Positions 32,213 to 39,838 of a DNA stretch of 64,000 nucleotides are shown here, piece after piece. A model generated the notes under the pieces. It saw only the letters and a list, made by a program, of their open reading frames with translations. It did no database searches and was not told the origin of the DNA. The DNA is taken from assembly GCA_021781575.1 (NCBI GenBank), contig JAJXWP010000011.1:46311-110310 (forward strand). Reading direction: 5' to 3'. This stretch comes from Pseudomonadota bacterium. GTDB lineage: Bacteria; Pseudomonadota; Alphaproteobacteria; Rhodospirillales; Magnetospirillaceae. Every line of letters begins with the position of its first letter. The stretch's first letter is position 1. Both the position numbers and the translations under genes were made by a program.

Positions 32213-34645
32213 TCATCGTGGGTTGTCCATCACCTCTTTGACCTTGCTGGCCAGCTGCTTCAAGGAAAACGGCTTGGGCAGGAAATGGATGCCGTCTTCC
32301 CCGGAAAATTCGCCCAAGGCGACGTCCTCGGCATAGCCCGACATCAGAATCACCTGGATCTGCGGCCTTTCCATGCGGACCAGACGGGCTAGCGTGGCGC
32401 CGTCCATGCCCGGCATCACCACGTCGGTGACCAGCACGTCGATGCGCTCGTCGCCGCGCAAGACATCGAGAGCGCTTTCTCCAGACCGCGCCTCCACCAC
32501 CCGGTACCCCTTGTTGCGCAGGGCCCGGGCGCCGAACAGCCGCACCGCGTCCTCGTCCTCGACGATCAGGATGGTCCCCGCGCCGGTAAGGTCGCCGCTG
32601 GGTGTCGCCGGCTCGGCCGGGCTGGGCCGGGCATGGGCGGCCACCTCGGCCGGATCGAAACGCGGCAGATAGATCGAAAAGGTCGTCCCGTGCCCGGGAC
32701 GGCTTTCGACAAAGATGAAACCATCGGTCTGCCGGACGATGCCGTAGACGGTGGACAGGCCGAGTCCGGTTCCCGCGCCGACCTCTTTGGTCGAGAAGAA
32801 CGGCTCAAAGATACGGCCCAGGTTTTCTGCGCTGATCCCCGTCCCGGTGTCGGCCACCTCGATCAGCACATAGGCGCCGGGAGGCATCACATCGGCGCCG
32901 CGCTGATAGGGGCGATCCACCTGCACGATCTTGGTGGTCAGCGTCAGATGGCCGCCGCGCGCCATGGCGTCGCGAGCATTGACCGCAAGATTGATGATCA
33001 CCTGGTCGAACTGGCCGGGATCGACTCGAACCAGGCCAAGGTCGCGGCCATGGGTGATGGACAGCGCGATGGTTTCACCCAGCAGCCGCCGCAGCAGGTT
33101 GGACAGGTCGGCCAGGGCGTCGGTCACGTCGAACAGCCGCGGCTGCAAGGCCTGGCGGCGCGAGAATGCCAGAAGCTGGCGCACCAGACTGGCGGCTCGG
33201 TTGGCGTTCTGCTTGATCTGCATGATGTCGGCGAAGGAGGCGTCACCCGGCCCATGACGCTGCAGCAACAGATCGCAGAAGCCGATCATGGCGGTCAGCA
33301 GATTGTTGAAATCGTGGGCGACGCCGCCGGCCAGCTGCCCCATGGCCTGCATCTTCTGGCTTTGCGCGAATTGGATTTCCAGGTTCTTCTGTTCCGTGGT
33401 GTCGATGAAATGCAGCATCAGGCCGGACGCCGCGCCGTCCTCGGCGGTCGGGCTGATGTAGAGCGTCGCCACCATGTCGCGGCCTCGGCTGACCAGGCGA
33501 ACCGGCAGATGGACGCCGGGGCTGGCCCCCATCAGCACGCGCGACAGCTGCTCGGCCGCAGCCGGGCGGTCCGCGGGGGCGATGAAGTCGATCACCGGGC
33601 GGCCGGAAACGGTATCGGCTTTTTCGTCGGTCATGGCGGCGAAGGCCGGATTGCACAAATTCACCGTGGTGTCGGGATCAACCAGCACGATGCCCACCGG
33701 CGCGTCCTCGAACAGCCAGTGGAAGCGCCGCTCCGCCGTCTTCAGCACCCTCTCCCAATGCCGTTCCGGCATCAGGTCGCGGACCACGACCGAGCGGGTC
33801 AATGTCTCGCCGCCCTCGTCGAACACCGTATGGGTGACGAAGGCTTGGAAGACATCGCCGTTGCGCCCCATCAGGCGCATTTCGGCACGATCTTCCTCGG
33901 GGTTCGGCTCGACGCCGAGCACTTCGCGCAGTTCCAGGCCGACCAGTTCCTCGGTCGGTCGGCCGATCCACTCGGCCAGGCGCTGATTGACGAAACGGAA
34001 GCGGCCTTCGGTGTCAGCCGAATAAAAGCCGACCGGCAGGAAATCGATGAAGTCGGCCAGCATCTCGTGCTCACGCCGCAGCGTCTCTTCGATTGCCCGG
34101 CGGGCCGAGATGTCCTCGACCGACCACAACACGCCGCCGCCAGCCAGCGGATGGACGGCCACCGCCAGCCATTCCCGCACCCCCTCGGCACCGGGCAGCG
34201 CTATCTCGGCGCGGTGCGATCCGCCATGGGCCGCCGCTGCCGTCAGGCGAGCGAATTCCTCCAGCGCCCGATCGTCCCCGACGGCACGCATGACCAACGG
34301 CGCGCAGGGATCCTCGGCCGGACCGAACAGTGTCGCCGCCAAGCTGTTACGCAGCAATTCGCGACCATCGCGGTCGCACACCAGGCGGCCTTGCCGGTCC
34401 GCATCGAGCACCACCGCCAGCCGCTGGCCCCGCCGCGCCTCGGCTGCCTGCGCCAGCAATTTCCGCAGCAACCCGGCGACCGCCGCCACGGCAATGGCGC
34501 CGGCGGCCAGGGGTGCAAACATCTCCCGGTCGATTTCCGGACGCAGCGCGATGACGGCGAGCAGGCACACCGCCGCCGCCGCCAGCCAGGCCAGCGGCTC
34601 GCGCAGCGCCTCAACGAGGTAACTTGCCCTTGAGCCGGAAGACAT
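32213..34645 (-). CDS. cckA: hybrid sensor histidine kinase CckA
   Basis: CckA is the membrane kinase/phosphatase that, through ChpT, controls CtrA and, in spirilla, motility genes. The 810-residue protein has two N-terminal membrane segments (about 18-35 and 40-60), PAS domains (about 100-200, 205-320 and 325-440), HisKA with phospho-His in [22 protein letters not shown], HATPase_c ([29 protein letters not shown]), and a receiver ([11 protein letters not shown] in [14 protein letters not shown] in [19 protein letters not shown]). The last motif is typical of CckA. The gene overlaps the 3' end of flhB by 35 bp, so it belongs to the flagellar operon. Confidence 0.94.
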   Translation of the reverse strand: MSSGSRASYLVEALREPLAWLAAAAVCLLAVIALRPEIDREMFAPLAAGAIAVAAVAGLLRKLLAQAAEARRGQRLAVVLDADRQGRLVCDRDGRELLRNSLAATLFGPAEDPCAPLVMRAVGDDRALEEFARLTAAAAHGGSHRAEIALPGAEGVREWLAVAVHPLAGGGVLWSVEDISARRAIEETLRREHEMLADFIDFLPVGFYSADTEGRFRFVNQRLAEWIGRPTEELVGLELREVLGVEPNPEEDRAEMRLMGRNGDVFQAFVTHTVFDEGGETLTRSVVVRDLMPERHWERVLKTAERRFHWLFEDAPVGIVLVDPDTTVNLCNPAFAAMTDEKADTVSGRPVIDFIAPADRPAAAEQLSRVLMGASPGVHLPVRLVSRGRDMVATLYISPTAEDGAASGLMLHFIDTTEQKNLEIQFAQSQKMQAMGQLAGGVAHDFNNLLTAMIGFCDLLLQRHGPGDASFADIMQIKQNANRAASLVRQLLAFSRRQALQPRLFDVTDALADLSNLLRRLLGETIALSITHGRDLGLVRVDPGQFDQVIINLAVNARDAMARGGHLTLTTKIVQVDRPYQRGADVMPPGAYVLIEVADTGTGISAENLGRIFEPFFSTKEVGAGTGLGLSTVYGIVRQTDGFIFVESRPGHGTTFSIYLPRFDPAEVAAHARPSPAEPATPSGDLTGAGTILIVEDEDAVRLFGARALRNKGYRVVEARSGESALDVLRGDERIDVLVTDVVMPGMDGATLARLVRMERPQIQVILMSGYAEDVALGEFSGEDGIHFLPKPFSLKQLASKVKEVMDNPR

Positions 34646-35681
34646 AACTGATCACCTCGGCCACCGCCTTGTAATGCTCCGGCGGGACCTCGCGATCCAA
34701 TTCGACGGTGGCGAACAAGGCCCGCGCCAGCGGAGGGTTCTCGACCACCGGCACGTCGTTCTGTTCGGCAATCTCACGGATGCGCAGCGCCACCAGGTTC
34801 TTGCCTTTGGCCACCAGGGCCGGAGCGTTCATCGTATCGGCGTCGTATTTGAGAGCGCAAGCGTAGTGGGTCGGGTTGGTGACCACCACGTCGGCCTTCG
34901 GCACCGCCGCCATCATGCGCTGACGAGCCCGCGCCATGCGCAGCGACCGGATGCGGGATTTGACCATCGGATCGCCTTCGGTCTGCTTGTGCTCGTCCTT
35001 TACCTCCTGTTTGGTCATGCGCAGCTTCTTCATAAAGGCGTAGCGCTGATAGAACCAGTCGCCAATGCCGATGGTGATTTGCAGAAGAACCACGGCGAAC
35101 AGCAGCCGCAACAGAAGATGCTGGAGGTAATCGAGGATGGCGCTCATGTCCATCGTCGGCAGCAGCGCCAGTTCGGCGATGCGCGGATGCACCACCATGT
35201 AGAGCAGAGCGCCGACGACGATGAGCTTGGCGGCGCTCTTGCCCAGTTCCAGCGCCGAGTGCAGCGAGAACATGCGGCTGAAGCCGTTTATCGGATTGAG
35301 CTTCTGGAGGTCGGGAAGCACTTTCTTGGGGACCACCACCCAACCCGTCTGGCCGATCGCCGAGATCAGGCCGACAGCCAGCAGAAAGGCAAGCGGAATA
35401 GCCATGAGCAGACCGACATTGGCGGCAAGGTCGCGGATCACCCTCGTCATCGATGCCTCGTCACCGATGCGAATGGCGTAGGACTGCTCGAGAAGCCGCG
35501 CCAGATAGACCTTCAGCCGCGACATGACGAAGGGGGCGATCAGCCACACCACCACCGTGATGCCGACCAGTATGGCGGCCGTCTTCAGTTCCTGCGACTG
35601 GGCGACCTCGCCTTCCTTGCGCGCGTCACCCAGTTTCTTGCCGGTTGGTTGTTCGGTTTTGGAGTCGTCGTCTTCCGCCAT
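34611..35681 (-). CDS. flhB: flagellar export apparatus switch protein FlhB
   Basis: FlhB sits in the flagellar type III export gate and switches substrate class from rod/hook to filament after self-cleavage. The 356-residue protein has an N-terminal cytosolic start (MAEDDDSKTEQPTGKKLGDARKEGEVAQSQEL), four membrane segments between about 30 and 210, a linker (KQEVKDEHKQTEGDPMVKSRIRS), and the NPTHYACALKYD cleavage motif (about residue 270), which is intact. Length is normal. It begins 4 bp after fliR; its 3' end overlaps cckA. Confidence 0.97.
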   Translation of the reverse strand: MAEDDDSKTEQPTGKKLGDARKEGEVAQSQELKTAAILVGITVVVWLIAPFVMSRLKVYLARLLEQSYAIRIGDEASMTRVIRDLAANVGLLMAIPLAFLLAVGLISAIGQTGWVVVPKKVLPDLQKLNPINGFSRMFSLHSALELGKSAAKLIVVGALLYMVVHPRIAELALLPTMDMSAILDYLQHLLLRLLFAVVLLQITIGIGDWFYQRYAFMKKLRMTKQEVKDEHKQTEGDPMVKSRIRSLRMARARQRMMAAVPKADVVVTNPTHYACALKYDADTMNAPALVAKGKNLVALRIREIAEQNDVPVVENPPLARALFATVELDREVPPEHYKAVAEVISYVFRLKGKLPR

Positions 35682-35685
35682 GTCA

Positions 35686-36447
35686 TCAGCCCGTCAGGTA
35701 GGCGCCGATGCCGTCGGTGAAATGGCGAATAAACCAGTACATGATCGGCGGCAGACATAACATGAGGATGGCGAGACCGCCAAGGATCTGCAGCGGCATG
35801 CCGACGAAAAACACCTGCATCTGCGGCACCAGCCGGTTGAGCAGGGCCAACGCGGTATTGAAGGTGAGGGCGAAGACCAGCGACGGCGCCGCCAGCCTGA
35901 ATCCCATGACGAAGCTTCCGCCCAAGGTTCGCACCAGCGCCTGGGCGAAGTCACCCATCGGCAAGGGGCGACCTGGCACGAACAGGTCGTAGCTGTCGAC
36001 CAGCGCCCGCAGCATCAGATGGTGGGCATCGGTCATGAACACCAAGGTGATGGCGGTTAAATTAAGAAAGCCGGTCAGCAATTGGCTTTGCTGCTGAGTA
36101 ACCGGATCGAAAGTGAAGACGTTGGTCAACCCCACGGCAAAACCGATGGAGGTGCCGGCCAGGTCGAGAGGAGCCATCAGGATCTGGGTGATCAGGCCGA
36201 AGAACACGCCGATGGTGATCTCGCTGCCGATCAGCAGGAACATTGACAGTGGATCGGCCGGCGCCGCGGGCAGGTGTCGGCCCACAGTCGGGATCAGCAG
36301 GAAGGCGATCCCCAGCGCCAGCAGGAGGCGGGCACGCACCGCCACCAAGGTGCTGCCGAGGCCGGGCAGCAGCATGATCGCGGCGCCCAGCCGGGAAAAG
36401 ACCAGCAGCAGCTTGAAAACATCGGTGGCGAGGAGTTCGCGCAGCAT
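35686..36447 (-). CDS. fliR: flagellar biosynthesis protein FliR
   Basis: FliR forms the core of the export gate with FliP and FliQ. The 253-residue protein has at least six hydrophobic helices, including LLVFSRLGAAIMLLPGLG near the N-terminus, GSEITIGVFFGLITQILMAPLDLAGTSIGF in outline, and LNRLVPQMQVFFVGMPLQI, which is diagnostic of FliR. It lies 7 bp after fliQ and 4 bp before flhB. Confidence 0.97.
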   Translation of the reverse strand: MLRELLATDVFKLLLVFSRLGAAIMLLPGLGSTLVAVRARLLLALGIAFLLIPTVGRHLPAAPADPLSMFLLIGSEITIGVFFGLITQILMAPLDLAGTSIGFAVGLTNVFTFDPVTQQQSQLLTGFLNLTAITLVFMTDAHHLMLRALVDSYDLFVPGRPLPMGDFAQALVRTLGGSFVMGFRLAAPSLVFALTFNTALALLNRLVPQMQVFFVGMPLQILGGLAILMLCLPPIMYWFIRHFTDGIGAYLTG

Positions 36448-36454
36448 TCCGGGG

Positions 36455-36721
36455 CTAACCCCCGGCGATCGCGCGATCCATGACCATGTGGGTGAAATCC
36501 GTCAGGGTATGCAGCATGAACGGCAGGAACACCAGCATGATCAGGAACACCGCCAGAGCCTTCGGCACGAAGGTCAGCGTCATTTCCTGAATTTGCGTCA
36601 GTGCCTGAAACAGCGACACCAAGAGACCGATGGCCAGCCCGGCGAGCAACGGCGGCGCCGCCACCTTGATCATCACCACCATGGCTTGGCGGGCAATTTC
36701 AATAAGGTCGGCCTCGGTCAT
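36455..36721 (-). CDS. fliQ: flagellar biosynthesis protein FliQ
   Basis: FliQ is the small two-helix subunit of the export gate. The 88-residue protein has two membrane helices (AMVVMIKVAAPPLLAGLAIGLLVSLFQALTQ and FVPKALAVFLIMLVFLPFML), with the conserved QIQEMTLTFVPK in between. It starts after fliE with only a few base pairs and precedes fliR. Confidence 0.97.
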   Translation of the reverse strand: MTEADLIEIARQAMVVMIKVAAPPLLAGLAIGLLVSLFQALTQIQEMTLTFVPKALAVFLIMLVFLPFMLHTLTDFTHMVMDRAIAGG

Positions 36722-36727
36722 CGACGG

Positions 36728-37045
36728 TCAGATTGGCATCTGGATGATCTGGTTGTAGGCGGAGATCACCTTGTCGCGGACGGCCACCACGGTCTGCAAA
36801 GTCAACTCGGCGTTGTTGACCGCGGCAACCACATCGCTGATATCGGCTTTTCCGGCAATCGCCTGCATCGACAGCTCTTCGCTTTTCTTTCCCGCGTCGA
36901 TTGCAGCCTTGGCGCCGTCCTTCAGCAGGCTGGAGAAATCCGTGCCGGTGGCGGCGCCGGTTTCATCCGACTTCGGCTCTCCGGTTACCGATTTGGCGGC
37001 ATTGGTGTAAGCGGCGATAGCGTCGGTGAAAGAGGTGATTGCCAT
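36728..37045 (-). CDS. fliE: flagellar hook-basal body protein FliE
   Basis: FliE forms the junction of the MS ring and proximal rod. The 105-residue protein ends with the family signature ADISDVVAAVNNAELTLQTVVAVRDKVISAYNQIIQMPI in outline, with the conserved last 'I..MP(I/V)'. The N-terminus is variable. It lies 60 bp after flgC and directly before fliQ. Confidence 0.96.
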   Translation of the reverse strand: MAITSFTDAIAAYTNAAKSVTGEPKSDETGAATGTDFSSLLKDGAKAAIDAGKKSEELSMQAIAGKADISDVVAAVNNAELTLQTVVAVRDKVISAYNQIIQMPI

Positions 37046-37105
37046 GTTTGGTCCGCGATGGAAGAGTTTACGATAGATATCCTAGACCAGATCGCCGCCA
37101 GCCGG

Positions 37106-37516
37106 CTACTTCAGCATGTCGATCGTGTTCATCAGCATTGATTTCGACACACTGACGACATTGAGGTTGGCCTCGTAGGATCGCTGCGCTTCCTGCATGT
37201 CCATCAATTCGATCAGCGGATTGACGTTGGGCACCAGGACGTAGCCGCTGCTGTCGGCTGCCGGATGCGCCGGGTCGTATTTTTTCTGGAACTCCGAGCG
37301 GTCGACGTCGACCTTGCCGACCTGCACCAGATCCGTTCCGGTCGCCCTGTCGAGCACGGTGCGGAAATCGACCACCTTGCGCCGGTACGGCAAATCGTTG
37401 GGACCGGTCGGCAGCGAATCGGCGTTGGCCAAGTTCTCCGACACCACGCGAAGCCGCTCCGCCTGGGCCGTCATGCCCGAGGCGGCGATCAGTTGCGACT
37501 TGTTGAGATCATCCAC
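37106..37516 (-). CDS. flgC: flagellar basal-body rod protein FlgC
   Basis: FlgC is a proximal rod subunit. The 136-residue protein has the rod signature SGMTAQAERLRVVSENLANADS at the N-terminus and ends PLIELMDMQEAQRSYEANLNVVSVSKSMLMNTIDML in outline. The start is GTG at 37516, preceded by GGAGG. It follows flgB by 21 bp. Confidence 0.96.
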   Translation of the reverse strand: MDDLNKSQLIAASGMTAQAERLRVVSENLANADSLPTGPNDLPYRRKVVDFRTVLDRATGTDLVQVGKVDVDRSEFQKKYDPAHPAADSSGYVLVPNVNPLIELMDMQEAQRSYEANLNVVSVSKSMLMNTIDMLK

Positions 37517-37537
37517 GGCTCATAGGCCTCCGGTCCA

Positions 37538-37942
37538 TCACGCTCCGCCCTTGTCGATCGCCGTTTTCAACATGCTGATCTGCTTCATGAAGAGATTGAC
37601 CGCCAAACCATAGTTGGTTTTGACTTCGCCGATCTTTTCCATCTGCTCGTCGATCAGCACGGAATTGCCGTTGAGCTTCGATTCTTCGGGGCGGCGTTCG
37701 GCCACCGTCTCGAAGCGAGTCGGCTCCACCGGCGGCGAAATATGCATGGGATTGGTGGTTGCCGCACGCACCGGCGGCGCTTCCGGCTGAAGGAGGTTCT
37801 TGAAGTTGAGCGGCGCCAAATCCTTCGCCTGATAATTCGGCGTATTGGCGTTGGCCACGTTCTGGGCCAGGACCTCCTGGCGGCGCGCCAGCCAATCCAT
37901 GGATTTCTGCGCCATGGCCAACAGCGTCAGATCCTCGAACAT
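37538..37942 (-). CDS. flgB: flagellar basal-body rod protein FlgB
   Basis: FlgB is a proximal rod subunit. The 134-residue protein shows AQKSMDWLARRQEVLAQNVANANTPNYQAKDLAPLNF and a C-terminus LAVNLFMKQISMLKTAIDKG, which are typical of the family. It lies about 70 bp after fliP. A CtrA-like motif (TTAA-N7-TGAA, 38000-38014) sits just upstream. Confidence 0.96.
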   Translation of the reverse strand: MFEDLTLLAMAQKSMDWLARRQEVLAQNVANANTPNYQAKDLAPLNFKNLLQPEAPPVRAATTNPMHISPPVEPTRFETVAERRPEESKLNGNSVLIDEQMEKIGEVKTNYGLAVNLFMKQISMLKTAIDKGGA

Positions 37943-38014
37943 CGCACCGGCCTTTCGTCAGCCCATCCCGCGTCTATCCTGGAGCATAGGCCGGCGCACT
38001 TAATAAAGGATGAA

Positions 38015-38761
38015 TCAGCCGGCGCCGAAACTTTGCACCAGGCTGCCGGCGACCAGGTACCAGCCGTCCACCAGCACGAAGAAGATCAGCTTGAACGGCA
38101 GGGCGAAGGTCGCCGGGGGCAGCATCATCATGCCCATGCTCATCAGAACCGACGCCACCAGCATGTCGATGATGAGGAACGGCAGATAGATCAGGAAGCC
38201 GATTTCGAAGGCGCGCCTGAGCTCGCTGATCATGAAAGCCGGGATCAGCACGGGGAGCGGCATATCCTCGGCCTTGGCCGGCGGCGGGGTGCGCGACAGA
38301 TCCAGGAACAGCCGCAGATCCTGGTCGCGGACTTGGCGGATCATGAAGGCGTGGACCGGCTTGATGGCCAGGTCGAAAGCCTGCATTTCATCGATCTGGT
38401 TGGCGATAAGCGGCTCGATCCCCTGCGTGTACGAGGCTTCGAGGGTCGGCGCCATGACGAAACCGGTGAGGAACAAGGCCAGGCTGGCCATCACCATGTT
38501 GGGCGGCGCGCTTTGCGTGCCCAGCGCCTGGCGAAGGAATGACAGCACCACCACGATGCGAGTGAACGACGTAACCGTCACCAGGATCGCAGGGGCCAGG
38601 CTCAGCACGGTGATGAGCGCGATGAGCTCGACGATCCGGCCGGTGGTGGATGCGCCCTCGCCGAGATCCAAGGTAAGCTGCTGAGCCGATGCCGGTCCGG
38701 CAAAGACCAGCAGGGCGGCCGTCGCCGACAGCCCGAGGCAGATCAGGAACATTGGGCGCAT
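38015..38761 (-). CDS. fliP: flagellar biosynthesis protein FliP
   Basis: FliP is the main pore-forming subunit of the flagellar export gate. The 248-residue protein has a cleavable signal (LICLGLSATAALLVFAGPASAQ) and family signatures ITVLSLAPAILVTVTSFTRIVVVLSFLRQALGTQSAPPN, PAFMISELRRAFEIGFLIYLPFLIIDMLVASVLMSMGMMMLPP and LPFKLIFFVLVDGWYLV, each in outline. The ATG at 38761 overlaps the fliO stop (TGATG); a GTG one codon upstream is possible. Confidence 0.97.
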   Translation of the reverse strand: MRPMFLICLGLSATAALLVFAGPASAQQLTLDLGEGASTTGRIVELIALITVLSLAPAILVTVTSFTRIVVVLSFLRQALGTQSAPPNMVMASLALFLTGFVMAPTLEASYTQGIEPLIANQIDEMQAFDLAIKPVHAFMIRQVRDQDLRLFLDLSRTPPPAKAEDMPLPVLIPAFMISELRRAFEIGFLIYLPFLIIDMLVASVLMSMGMMMLPPATFALPFKLIFFVLVDGWYLVAGSLVQSFGAG

Positions 38762-39072
38762 CACCGATCGGGGTCCCCTGGTTGCGGCAACGGGCCTTCC
38801 GCCGCGGCAGCGCCGTCATCCCCGCCCTCGACGATGATATCCGAGCTGCCGCCGATCAGCAGCAGATGTTCCCGCTGGTCTTTGCGCACCAGGACCAGCC
38901 GGCGGCGGCCGTCGAGGGACAGCACCTCGACGACCGACAAACGACGGCGTCGCCGCGCTACCACCGGCGCCCCGGCCAGGCCGAAGCGGCGCGCGAGCCA
39001 CGCCACGCCGGTGATCAGGGCGAGTACCGCAACGAGGGCGAACAGCGTCCGCAGGTAGATGTCCCATTCCAT
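38761..39072 (-). CDS. fliO: flagellar biosynthetic protein FliO
   Basis: FliO stabilises and helps to assemble FliP. The 103-residue protein has one N-terminal membrane helix (YLRTLFALVAVLALITGVAWLARR) followed by a basic patch (ARRRRRLSVVEVLSLDGRRRLVLVRKD) and the conserved EHLLLIGG. It overlaps fliP and begins 4 bp after the preceding small gene. Confidence 0.93.
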   Translation of the reverse strand: MEWDIYLRTLFALVAVLALITGVAWLARRFGLAGAPVVARRRRRLSVVEVLSLDGRRRLVLVRKDQREHLLLIGGSSDIIVEGGDDGAAAAEGPLPQPGDPDR

Positions 39073-39076
39073 GGGA

Positions 39077-39364
39077 TCAGGCCCCGCCCTCGCGGCGGCC
39101 GGCCGGCGGTACAGCGACGTGGTCGAGGTGTTCCTCGAGGTCGGAAGCCAGGCGGTCGAGCTTGGCCATCAGCGTCTGCATATCGCCCACCAGCACGCGG
39201 CCATCCTCGCGCGGCATGGACTCGACCACCTCGCAGACGGCGCGCACGCGCTCGCCGAGGGCGGCGAGATCGACCAGCTTGCCTCCGGCCACCAGCCGCC
39301 GTGCCGTCAGCACCAGGGACGACACCTTGGCCAGTTCCTCGCGGGCCTGCTCGGCCGGAGTCAT
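39077..39364 (-). CDS. small helical protein in the flagellar operon
   Basis: The 95-residue protein is helical throughout (AREELAKVSSLVLTARRLVAGGKLVDLAALGERVRAVCEVVESMP...MAKLDRLASDLEEHLDHVAV), with no signal peptide. The start overlaps the FlhB-like gene (ATGA), and fliO begins 4 bp after its stop, so it is part of the export-gate operon. No named family was recognised. A small chaperone or FlhB-associated role is inferred only from its place. Confidence 0.75.
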   Translation of the reverse strand: MTPAEQAREELAKVSSLVLTARRLVAGGKLVDLAALGERVRAVCEVVESMPREDGRVLVGDMQTLMAKLDRLASDLEEHLDHVAVPPAGRREGGA

Positions 39365-39684
39365 GGAGAGCCCTCGGCCGGCGCAGCCCGCCGGTTCGCC
39401 TGGTAGACATAGGCCAGGATTTCGGCGACGGCCATGAAAGCTTCCAGTGGAATGATGCTGTCCACGTCGACGCTGGCCAGCAATTGGGCCAGATCTGCGT
39501 CCTCGCGGATCTTGACCCCGGCGGCGAAGGCCCGATCAAGGATCTCCCGCGCAACCGCGCCCCGCCCGGTCGCCACCACTTTCGGCGCATCGTCCCCGCG
39601 CTCGGGAGAGAAGGCAAGAGCGATGGCGATGTCGCGCTTGGCGTTGTCGCCGCCCTGACTGTTGTTCTGTTTCTGCCTCGCCAC
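39361..39684 (-). CDS. FlhB C-terminal domain homologue (FhlB-like)
   Basis: The 107-residue protein resembles the cytosolic domain of FlhB: IAIALAFSPERGDDAPKVVATGRGAVAREILDRAFAAGVKIREDADLAQLLASVDVDSIIPLEAFMAVAEILAYVYQAN in outline. It lacks the membrane part and the NPTH motif; the corresponding site reads AFSPERG. Such FhlB/FlhX proteins can substitute for or modulate FlhB's C-terminal domain. The start is GTG 39684 with GAGGG upstream; ATG further upstream would run over the CtrA box. It is the first gene of the fliO-P...flhB-cckA cluster. Confidence 0.85.
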   Translation of the reverse strand: MARQKQNNSQGGDNAKRDIAIALAFSPERGDDAPKVVATGRGAVAREILDRAFAAGVKIREDADLAQLLASVDVDSIIPLEAFMAVAEILAYVYQANRRAAPAEGSP

Positions 39685-39728
39685 GGCACGGACCCTCGAA
39701 GTCAAGAGTCCACCATGCGCCGGTGCAT

Positions 39729-39743
39729 TTAACAAAGGCTTAA
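39729..39743. promoter_or_regulatory. CtrA-type box upstream of the flagellar cluster
   Basis: A perfect TTAA-N7-TTAA (the CtrA recognition pattern) lies about 45 bp before the FhlB-like gene, which opens the minus-strand cluster ending in cckA. In a GC-rich genome this pattern is uncommon. CtrA control of early flagellar genes is established in several alphaproteobacteria. Confidence 0.68.
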
Positions 39744-39838
39744 GCCCGCCTGTCATCCGCGGCCAAAGCAACGGATCTGGCAAGCTCCCCAGGATCCATC
39801 ATCGGCGCTCCGGTGGTCAGAACGACATGTTTCGCATG

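Noticed and set aside
32633..34633. 666-codon open frame opposite cckA
   Set aside because: cckA has intact kinase and receiver motifs; the opposite frame has none.
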